Below are positions 28,201 through 40,200 of a stretch of 64,000 nt of DNA, one piece after another. The position numbers and the translations under genes were made by a program. This stretch comes from Sweltsa coloradensis. Its lineage: Eukaryota > Arthropoda > Insecta > Plecoptera > Chloroperlidae. The stretch lies in assembly GCA_024449915.1 (NCBI GenBank), contig JAMZAV010000363.1:186001-250000 (forward strand). Reading direction: 5' to 3'. Position 1 is the first letter of the stretch. The number at the start of each line of letters is the position of its first letter. The notes under the pieces were generated by a model that was not told where the DNA came from, searched no databases, and saw only the letters and a list, made by a program, of their open reading frames with translations.

Positions 28201-31200
28201 CCAAACTCCTCAATTTCAATTATCGGGAAGCACTCTCGTATGTGTCATTGATTTACATGTAATCCGATTTTGGTGCGCAATACCTTTCTTTGCTCTTTAG
28301 AAAATAATTATAAAAAATAAGATTTTTTTATGTAAGTATCACATAAACATTACGTAGAATAATAAACAAATTCCGAATAGCCACTGTATCTTCTTTTCCC
28401 CTTCTCCTTACCGCCCTTCCTAATGAGTCCTTATTTTCTATGTTAATGGAAATTAAATGTAAACACCTAGGTAAAGTCACAAAATAGCTACAAACCTGCA
28501 AGGTCAGCAGAGACAATACTCTTGAACAGGCCTGAATAGTTATATCCTCTCAGTCTGAGCTCTTTGTACACATCTTTGGAAGACATCTCCGTCTTGTCAC
28601 CTTCTTTGGATGACCTTGAAGGGTCGTTGTGAAGGAGTTCCGATTTGATGTGGATCGGGTTCGACACTCGACCAGTAACTATAGCATCGCTGTTCTCCAC
28701 TACCTCAAACCTGCCACTCACTTTCTGTATCATTATGGTGAACTTTGTTTTGCCTGAAAACAAACATTAGTTATAAGTACAAGTTCAAAGTTCTGGTAGT
28801 AATTCATAGTGCAAAGCGTTTTAGGTACAGATATTTAGGATAATTTAATGATTAGGTCACTTTAAAACAACAATGTTCATTCACAATAAGAAAACTTAGA
28901 TAACTTAAATAATCTAGTTGTAGGGAGGACTTCGTCTGATTGTGATATATTGAAAAAAAGATATGTAACAGATAATTTATTTGAAATTTAGTAAAAACGT
29001 AGGATAATAATTTATGGTAGTTATGGTCATCATTTCATGATAGTTATACCAATACAATAAATATGTATTCGTTATTTATATAGTTATTTATGGCACATTG
29101 AGGAAGTGCCATTAAACGACGACCAAGGAGTAAAACAACACTACATAATCGGTTTATTAAGAAAAAGTAAGCATATTTTTTATTTTTTCTGAAGTGTTAA
29201 CTTAACCATAAGCAGTAAGCAATCAAAAACCATTTGTAATTATAAGTGAATAAGACTACTTGCTATCATTGCGCAGACTGGTTGCGCGTAGGAACTTGAC
29301 ATCTTCAAACACGACTGGCATCTCGGTCTGCAACTTCCCTCGAATATCGGCAAACGTCTTCCATACAAGGCACTTCGAACAAAGATAAAACAACAATAAT
29401 TATTTGCTTTACAGCTGTTTCATTTGCTATTCAAAAAATAAAAATAGAAGTATTTAAAAAAAACATTTTAGTGCGAGAATTTAGCATTTTCAATTGTTTC
29501 AAATCGGTGATAATTAAATTTATATGGCACAATATTTTTAAATTTCTTCTCTTAAAAAACCATCCAATGGTGCTTTCTTTTATTTTTCTAAACAATAGTA
29601 AAAATTAGCTTATAGCTATTTAGGTAAGGTATAGGTAATACTCAATACATGGTTGCAAAGTAATATTTTATATCCATTATCCATGCTCAAACCTTATAGA
29701 CTGGTAAAAAAATTGAGGATTTTTAATACTATAGCGGCAAAATGTGAGACATTTGGGAACCGGGCTGATTTATAGGTTAAAAACCCCAATAAATCCGAAT
29801 TTGCCCGGTACCACCTCGGATTTTGGCCCGTTTGCCCAGAATCCAAGATGGCGTCCAACAAGGTGTAAAATCCGGCTAAACCCATTAAAACTACTATTTC
29901 TGTTCATTGAACACGTCAGTGGGGTTCATTTAACGGTTTTAGGGTTCGCGGAAAGCGATGGAACGTGTTGCAGGTAACGCCCAAGAAACGGAAACACCTT
30001 TTTCAAAATGGCGGCCACTTTATGGCGAAAAGTGTTTTTTTTTGCCCCCTTTGGGTAAATACCATTTTATACGTGTGAGACATTGTGGTACTGTGATGAA
30101 TTATGGGTAACAAGCCCCGCTGAATCTTAATCTGCCCGGTACCACCACCAGCGAGGCTTATTACCCATAATTCAGCCCGGTACCACAATGTCTCACACGT
30201 ATAAAACGGTATTTACCCAAAGGGGGCAAAAAAACACTTTTCGCCATATCAAAGTGGCCGCCATTTTGAAAATGGTACTTCCGTTTCTTGGGCGTTACCG
30301 CAACACGTTCCATCGCTCTTCTTGACCCGAAAACCCTTTAATGAACCCTTCTAAGGTGTTCATCCAGCACTAATAGGACTTTAAATAGGTGTATCCCTTT
30401 TTAACAACTTGTTGCACGTCATCATGAAATCCGGGCAAATGGGTCAAAATCCAAGATGGTACCGGGCAAATTCAGATTCGACATAGTTTGTTACTTACAA
30501 ATTATGCCGGTACCCAAATGTCTCCCACATGAAATGGTATTTATCCCGAAAAACGGAAAATCCCGTTTTTTCCACATGAACGTGGCCGCCATTTTGAAAA
30601 TGGTACTTCCGGTTCTTTTGCGTTTCCGCAACACATTCCATCGTTCTCCTTGACCCCGAAAACTTTAAAATGAACCCTCCTTAAGTGTTTACCCAAAATT
30701 AAGAGGACTTTTCCTGCGCTTTTCAACACCATGTTGGACGCCATCTTGAATTCCGGGCAAATAAGTCAATATCTGAGGTGGTACCGGACAGATTAAGATT
30801 CAGCGGGGTTTATTACCCATAATTCAGCCCGGCACCACAATGTCTCACACGCATAAAATGGTATTTACTCAAAGGGGAAAAAAGACCCAGTTTTCTCCAT
30901 CAAAGTGGCCGCCATTTTGAAAATGGTACTTTTGTTTCTGGGGCTTTTACGCAACACTTTCAATCGTTCTCCGCGACCCCTAAAACCGTAAAATGAACCC
31001 CACTGACGTGTTCAATGAACAAAAATAGTACTTTTAATGGGTTTATCCGGTTTTTATACCTTGTTGGACGCCATCTTGTATTCTGGGCAAACGGGCCAAA
31101 ATCCGAGGTGGTACCGGGCAAATTCGGATTTATTGGGGTTTTTTACTTATAAATCAGCCCGGTACCCAAATGTCTCACATTTTGCCGCTAACATTGATTT

Positions 31201-34200
31201 CTAAGCATAAATTTGGATTTCTCGACTGGTCTATTACTTTTGATGAAAAATTATGTTTTATTGCTGATTCATAATTATTTTATATGACAAAACGCTTTTA
31301 AAAAAAAATTACTATTGACCCTAGAATGTGTAATTTTAGAAACGACCTCATCAATAATTTTAAGACATCTGTTTTTAATTGTAGGCCTACCCATATTTAT
31401 GAGCATCCTGACAGTTTTGTATAGAAACAACCTAATTTTTATACACTATAATGACATGATAGTGTATGAAAGAAAAACGGAAATCGAAAAAAATTTACTT
31501 GAGTACGTAACTATTTTATTTAAAAATATTATTCGAGCCTGACTCCGACTCACCAGGTAGCCGGTAGCCGGGAACAGGTTCCTCCCGTCCACAACATGGC
31601 CGGTGTAATACGTCATCTCCTTGAGGTTCACGTCGATCTCAATGTCGCGTTCTCGAGCGGAAAACTCGGTTTGATTGCTGAAGTTCGGCAACCACCAGTC
31701 TCGAGTATGATCCCAGCCAATGAGAGATGAGATCATGGGGGTTCCCCGACTTACAGGGAGGGAAACTGAGGGGTAGATATCTGCCAGGTGAAGACCAACC
31801 CCTGCCACGTAGAGTCTGGAAAGATGAATGAGCGAAACTGAATATCATCATGATTCTAAATGACGCCTACACAAGCTTTTAGTCAAGGTCCTCTGGACTA
31901 AATACCATATAAATAAAAATAAATATATAATTATTATATAATCTATTTACTAGGAAAACGCTTAAGTCCCGCCGCGTTGTTGGATGAGCGTATATGGTGC
32001 AATTGAGCTGCCATGTGTTACGCGGATTTTCTGTTGTTCTGTGAAAAATTCATTACTTAGTCGAAGATTTTTTTTAATTAAATTAAATTAAATAAAAAAT
32101 TAACTTAATTTTTTTAATTAAAATAAATTAAATAAAAAATTAACTTAATTTTTTAATTAATCGTAATTTTAAAAAAAGAAAAAATCGTAAAATTGCAATT
32201 TTCATAAAAAATAATTATTCGATTGCGCTTAAATTTAACATGAATATATTAATTCATGAAATGAAGGTTCTGTAAAAAAATCATTACAATAGGATAAAGC
32301 ATGTAGGTGTTATAAGTCAAAGAATTGTTTTAAAAAAGAAAAAAACCCGTAAAATTACGATTTTCATGAGAAATAATTTTTCGATTATGCTCAAATTTCA
32401 CACGAATATCTTAATTCATAAAATTAAGGTTCTGTGAAAAAATCATTACAAACGGATAAAGCATGTAGGTGTTATAAGTCGAAAATTTTTTTTTAAATCG
32501 AAAAAATCGAAAAATTGCGTTTTTTATGAGAAAAAATTTCCCGATTGCGCTCAAAAAAATGGCAGTTCTAAGTTCAGAGATTTCGAAGGCCTCCATAAAA
32601 TTTCATCGCAATCGGAGTATCGGTTTAGCCGGAATCGTGTTACACAAACACACAAAAATACAAAAAAAAAAAAGAAAAAAAAAACATTCCGGATTTTTTC
32701 TCCAGTGTAGTGAAATGGAATCTTCGCTTCGCTCGCTACGCTCGCTACGCTCATCCAACTAAGTGACAGTGAAAGTGACAGTGACTGTGTGACAACATTT
32801 TCAAGAAAAAACTGCCACCTCTAATTTTCATCATACCATATTAAAAAGTAATTTCTTAAATTTGATATATGTAGTCGTTTATTTCGTTAAGGAAACACTG
32901 GTAGACGGCATTAAAAATGTAAAATGTGCCATTATTGCCAATTAAAAGCTTATAGGCTTGGCTCAACGCTGCACGCATCTGACTGCAGATATTGGCAACA
33001 ATTACACATTTAACATTATTTGCCATCTGCCAGTGTATTAACAACCACATACAGCAAATGTAAGCAATTACTATTTAATTTTGTATGGTGAAAATTTGAG
33101 GTGGCAGCTCACTTGCTCTTCTCACTAAAGTTGTAAATTTCGATCGACTGTTGACATATGTCACTGTCGATGTCACTTAGTAAAAAGACCCCCAGGACTA
33201 CGAAACTACCATGCATACTCTTTAGAATCGGCTATGCTCTAACCTTCCCAAGGTGGTGAGCACGTGATCAAGGCTGTATTCATCCCCTCCAATGAGTGGC
33301 ACATTGAGTGTTCGCTTCCTCCTGTCAGTCAACAGCTTGAGTAACGAGGCGTCTGACGTCATACCGACCAGAACTGAATGTCGAGGAACTCTCCTTGTGG
33401 CTTCTTCCATCGAGACGGGTTCGAGGGAACTCTTTACCAGGAATTCACCAGGTGGATGTATACCGTCCCCATTAACGAGTTTAATGTTAGATGGTGAGAT
33501 CCAGTACTGATTGCCGTCATCGGGGTCAGAACAATTCTGTGGAATCAGAATAAGATCAAGTTTGTCATTCGAAGTTGAGATGTTCCATGGCACCAATTAA
33601 AAGCAATATTTTAATGAAGTTGTAGTTTATTTCCATTTCCTGCAACATCATCAATATAAAGTATATTGTTCAACAAACATGTTTAAAAACATTTATTTGT
33701 GTATAAAGGCTCTTTTTAACTTAGCTAATTTTAAAACTCAGCTGTGGAAAATATTGAAGAGGTCGTTAAACCTTGAATAAATTATGGGACTAGACTGGGT
33801 TTTCTCTATCCATTGTCACGGACTGTTTTTACTTTTTACGCATTTTCATGTATAAGTCGATTTCGGAAAACATGTGACTTGACTGGTTTTTCCATTTGCC
33901 TCTTAAATTTTTTGTAATTTTATATAACCTGTCTGTTCATAACCTTCGCTTTTCTCTTTTTACCTTTAAAGAGCCCTCGTTGTATGAAGCTAGCATCGTC
34001 TGCTCAATGCTGTAACCACCATTCAGGTAGTTGGCAGCCATCTTGCTGAGAGAGTCTGTGATGAGGCCACCAGAGCGCACTCCAAGCGTTTTTAACAACT
34101 CGATGAGGCAAACCTTGAAACATATAGATAGAGGTGTCAATCTATGTTTACTAGCCTGCTACTACGCCATATCAAGTATAATGAAAACATTGCAAGCTTT

Positions 34201-37200
34201 AAAAAGGTAAAACTTCCACAAATCAATCATGGATCAATCTACAAACCTGCACAGCAGTAACCCCAACAAAGTGTTTGACTCTTGAATCCACGTCCTCGAA
34301 AGTCAAACCACGACCACGGACAACAGCTTAAGACCATCACCCTAATCGTGAACATCTTAATATTAATGAAACAAACCTGGACAGCTGTAACAACGACATA
34401 GGTGTTGACCGTTGTATCCAGTTTGTCTCCTCGAATAATCTCGTAAAGGTCCAGATGTTTGCGCTTCAAGGCCGCATTACAGGCGTCGAACACCTTGGCA
34501 AAACATGGCAGAGCAAGGAGTGACGTAGCCAACCTCGTCCAATGACAATCCTTGTGGGAGAAGACGAACCAGATAGGGCGACCACACTTCGGGGAGTACT
34601 GGAATCACAACAAGAGAGCATTATTGTACAAAGTGAAGGTTTTGCATAAATTTACGAAAAACTGTATAAATTTCACTTGTTGTGTAAGAATGTCTAGAGA
34701 AACCTTTGCAGAAATGTTCAGTCGAGTAAAAATACTCGAAACTCAAAATTGGATTCTAAATCTGATACTCATCATTATTAATCGATCTTGCTGAAAATGT
34801 GTCTGCAAAGGCAATGTTTTAATAGATAAAAAGAGTAAAGAGTTTTCCGAAAATGCTCATGAAGAAAACGAGAACTCGCCTCTACTTGTATATTAGACTT
34901 CCCAGTCTGCAGCACGGTGAACCCTCTGTAGAGGTGACCTTCAGTGTTGATGGAGAAGACGTCGTGAAGGAGTCGCACGTGCTCCACGTCCACCGGACGA
35001 GACTCCAACTGAAACAACAAGGGGGTAGTAAAGAGTGATTCTGGAGTTTAAAGTACAAGTTGCCTATCCCTTTAAGGGTGTAGCCTACCACCAATATTAA
35101 AACCACGATAAATTACTGTTTTAGTGATATCTCGAGAACACTGCAAAATATCGGGAAACTGATTGCAGACAGCTATGTGATTTTGTTAGAACTATAGTAT
35201 GCACGAAAAAAGATTGTAATATAGTGGTAATAAAGATTTGTATTTGATATTTTATTAATTAAATGCATAATTTGAAATACAAACATCACCGATTATTATA
35301 TTTGAATATTTTTCTTTTCTTTTATTATATTTTTCTAACAAAAGCACATAGCTGTCTGCGATCAGTTTTTAGATATGTTGCACTGGTCTCGAGATATCAC
35401 CAAAATCTGTAATATCGCGTGGTTTAAATATTGGTGGTAGGCTACACCCTTAACGGACTTCAGGAAAGATTGGTCCGCAGGTAAAAGGAATTGTAACGTC
35501 CCTCGATGCTTCTGATGATGAGATATCGTTACCTCCAATCGAATGAAGAATTGGAATTTATTCCTGTGCTAGATAATAAGTCTTATTTAATTTTTAAACA
35601 TAATAAATTTGAAACTCTACTTTTTGCTCACTTGAAAGGAGGTGGGGGTGAAGTGGGGAGGAAAATCTCTATACATACGTGCACTAACATTTTCCTGCTT
35701 TCGTTTCTTTAAATAAACTCAATCCCTATAAATTCTAGGCTCTCACAGAAAAGAATACCATTCCTACAGAAAATAGATTATTTAAGGAAGTAATAGCGTG
35801 TAACGCACGTGTTAACATTCAAAACACCGAACACACAACTACTATATCATTAGGTACTCCTTGGCGCTGTTCATTTTAGAATCACCAGATTAAATTAAGT
35901 TGATTTATCAATTTCATTATTCGGGAAACACTCCTGTAAGTGTAATTGATTTTATGGAAGTCTATTCAGATATGCAATGCACCAACAATTCAGATGTTAT
36001 GAAGGTAACCATCTCGGTAGCTTAGGGGTAAAGCACCCGACTAGCAATTGAGAGACCTGGTTCGATACCCCGCTGAGATATATTTTTTAATTTCTGGATT
36101 GATTTTCGTAAAATTAAGTTGAGCGATCAGCTACGTGGGACACAAAAATACGCCTACTTATTCTCCCAAGTGGTTAGATGATATGCTTCTGAGTTTAGGA
36201 CATGAACTTGGACCTACATCATCCAGAATCTGTTTGACCCCTTGTTCGGTGCGACCGGAGACGGTCACAAGTCGGGGGATGTTGTCACCAGGGGCGCCAC
36301 CGTTGACCTTGGTCTTAGGGTTGGACCTGAGTAGCACGTGACTGTTGGCGCCTCCGAAACCAAAAGAGTTGATACCGACCATCCCTCCTGCCCAAGGCAT
36401 AGGTTCGGTCACCACCTGCAGACGTGGAACAAGAACAGTACGTTATTTTGATTTCACTTCTTCGGTTACTCACTGGGCTAGATAAAAAAAAACTTTCATC
36501 TACCATTAACATGTCCTAATTATAGGAGTGGTTTTTGAAAACATGAAAAAAATATGTAAATAAATTTATATTTAAAGTCTACCCACTCAGTCATATAACT
36601 GATTTTAAGTGGGGTACATTAATATATATCCGACCAAGCAAACCCTGTAGGCTCCCACATCATCGACGAGCGAACAATGACCAACTAGAGACCGACATAT
36701 TTAAGTAGGAAACACCGATCAATCAAGCTGGACACGATTTCACCCACGGACAGTGCCTCTTTACTTGACTTTACTTGACTTTAGCAAAGCTATTGACTCA
36801 GTTGACTTTGACATACTAATGACTGAACTTGAATCTATAAACTTTTCCCGCCCAACTCTTCTGTGGATGCATTCTTACCTCAGTGGAAGACACCAATGTA
36901 GTATCGGGTGATAACAAATCTGAATGGATGCCACTTAAGACTGGGGTGCCTCAAGGCAGTGTACTAGGGCCATTATTATTCTCACTCTTTATTAATGACA
37001 TATCGAATCGCTCAAATATTGTTATCACCATCTTTACGCCGACGACCTTCAATTATCTTCATTCCTCCCCTCTCGCAATTAACCAAGCAATTCAAATGAT
37101 GAACGAGGATGTGAAATCGTGACATGCCTGGGCGACCAAAAATGGTTGGACGATAAACCCCATAAAATCCCAATCTATGATTCTAGGTTATCACAAACTG

Positions 37201-40200
37201 CTAGAAAAAATAGACCGCACAAAAATACAACCTCGTTACCTTAAACGGCACGACTATACCTTTTCAGCGTCATTTTAGAAACTTGGGACTCTTTATGACA
37301 GATGACATGACCTGGACGGAACATATCAAACACGTGTGTCAGAAAACCTACGCATCTTTACACTCTTTAAACCGTTTAAAAAACTTCCTCCCAACAAATT
37401 AAAATCAATGCTCGTACAAAGCCTCGTCATGCCTCATTTTGATTATTGCGACGTTGTGTACAATGACCTCACTGAGGACCTCTCTATTCGTCTTCAGAGA
37501 GCTCAAAATACCTGTGTTCCCTTTCATCTTTGGTATCAAAAAATATGATCATATTACCCCTGGATTCAAAAATCTTGAGTGGATTCGTCTAAATGACCGT
37601 AGAAATCTACACTCGATTTGCCTTGTTCATCGTCTGCTCTCAACATCAACACTTCGTATCTAGCATCTAATTTTCAATACTTATCTCAAACCATACCTTC
37701 AACACTAGATCTAGATCAGGTACTCAGTTAACATTTTCCCAACCCATAGAACAATCTTCTTGACCACTCTTTTACAATAAACGCTATTCGAGTCTGGAAT
37801 ACTCTCCCAAACCAGCATCAGGGATGTTTACGGAATTAGTTACGACACTTTCAAGCGTAAAGTATATCAACATTACTTGAGTAACTATAATAATTAGCAG
37901 CTATAAAATTAGCCGCTACAGCCTTTGTCAATGATTGAGTAATAATGCACACCACAACCTGCTCCTGCTCACTTGTATTTCTGCACACAATGGCTAAAGC
38001 CATATTGATTGTGTACTTTTGTGTGAATGGATGAATGAATGTTTCTTAAACTATTGTAGATTTACATAAAAATATTTAAAGCCACAATTTGCATAACATT
38101 ACCACATCCCTAGAAAAATTTTAACTTTGCAATAATGTTACTCCAAATGTACTATTTCATAATTTAGTTTGTTTTAGTTATTTTAGTATGATGTTAACAT
38201 TATTTTTAGCTCTTATAACTTGTGTGATCATAGTATTTTTTTTTTAATTTATCTTTTTATGTAATCCTGTAATGTCGTGATTAGTTGTAATTAGGAAGTA
38301 GTTGGATGGAAGAGAAGGCTTAACAGGCCTTAATCCCCCCATCAATAAAGACGACAATCAAATCAAATCAAATCAAATCTTTACGAAGACATAAAAGAGC
38401 TAATAACAATTGAATTTATATGTAGATAACAATTTATGCTTATTTCTTAATTTAATTTGGGCGTGTTTTGTCGCGAGCTCAAAACCAAAGATCGGGATTT
38501 GTTATTTGAACTAATGGTAAGTATTGTGCGGTCATCCAAATTTTTGGTTGGGTCGGATATTTGGGGGACGATTCGACAGTCAGACGAAGGCACTCAACGA
38601 AAAAACATATTTTTGCGGTTTTGGTGGAGGTGCCAGTCCAGGATTTAAAAACTTTATTGGTGGAGGTGCCGGTTCCAACCTTTTTTCAATTATAGCTTAT
38701 ATTATACAAAATGCCATTTAATGAAAATCCAACCACCAAAAAATGAATTGGGAGAATATTATAATGTTCGATTCTTCATTAGTAAAATTCAAAATTTATT
38801 TTAGTTCACAGAATTATAACGCTCGTCTGTTCCACACTTTCCTGACCAAACCCAGCCCAAGGACGTGAAACAGTTTAGTATCCGAACCCGAACCCGACTG
38901 TTAAAACCTCTACCCGCACTGGCTTCTAATGACACTGTTAAATAACACTCATTTGGAGCTACAAAATAATTAATAGGCGGACTAATTTGATATGATTGAA
39001 TTATAGATATAACAAAAGACAGCGGAAACTGGAAAATGTGAAGTTTTGGAGAACTGATTTACATCTAATACTGACTTTCCACAAATGACCAATAGAAATA
39101 AATAAAAATATATATATTTAAATAAAATAATTGATCAAATTGAGTTCTTTATTGATTTACTTTGGTTAACTGTCTCCCCCCCCCCCCCCACTGAAAATCA
39201 GTTATGTGACTGAGTGGGTAGACTAAATACGGTTTTAGTATATTTATTTGTTTACTTATTTATTATGGAGAATATTGACTTACTTTCAATCGCCCGTCGA
39301 CTAAAGCTTGAACTCCTTCCCTAGGGCGTATTGTAGTGTAAGTTTGGAGGGATAAGTCCAGTTTCCATGGCGATAATCACTTTAGTGATTGAACACAATC
39401 CAGACAAACATTCGGTGTGGCCAATGTTTGACTTTAGAGATCCAATTGGTAGAACTGTTTTTCTATCCTTGCAAAATACGTTGACGATACCACTAACCTC
39501 CTCAGGGTCTCCAACCTGTCGACATAAATCACAATCATGGCTTAAACAGAAACTAGAAGGGGTCGTTGGGTGCCGATGACGTAATTAAAATGTGAATGGC
39601 AATATAAAAAGACTGGAGACTTTGAAGAACTAAATTGATATGAGTTGGAAATGAAAACGATGTAGACACATCAAGGACTAGGGTATGTTCTTTAAGATAT
39701 AAACGTTTACATCCCTACCAGATTTACAAGAAATTACATCCCCTTCAAAATTACATGTGCTCGTATTGATGTTTTTAAATTTTCCCCCCTCAACTGAATT
39801 CAAGGCACCTACAACAAATTATTAGTTATTTATATAGAAATTGACATTAACCACATAAAACTTCATTCATTTAAAGCAGCTGTTTATGCTTGTTTACCAT
39901 CATGACTCATTTATCACTCTTGTCACCTTATTACCTTTTCACCAGTTTTGTATTTTATAACCTCAGTTTTTTTTCCTTCATTCATCTTGGGCTTTCAGCC
40001 GTTTTATATATTTATAGTTTTGTTTTTCAAGTTTTTTTGTTATATTGTTGTAAAATTTTAATTTTATAGTACTTGTTCAGATTGAATTTAATGTTTTGTT
40101 TATCGGATTTGTATGGTTTTAAATTGTATTCTTAATTATTTAGTTCGAGTAACCTAACACTTATGGGTTAATACCTGTTGTTAGTGATCAATAAATATTT

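Noticed and set aside
33600..33963. Missing MAT exon with the catalytic His
   Set aside because: No open stretch with splice borders or MAT motifs was found on the gene strand; only AT-rich intron.
36883..37663. Active retrotransposon
   Set aside because: Frameshift before YADD, several stops and no 5' region.
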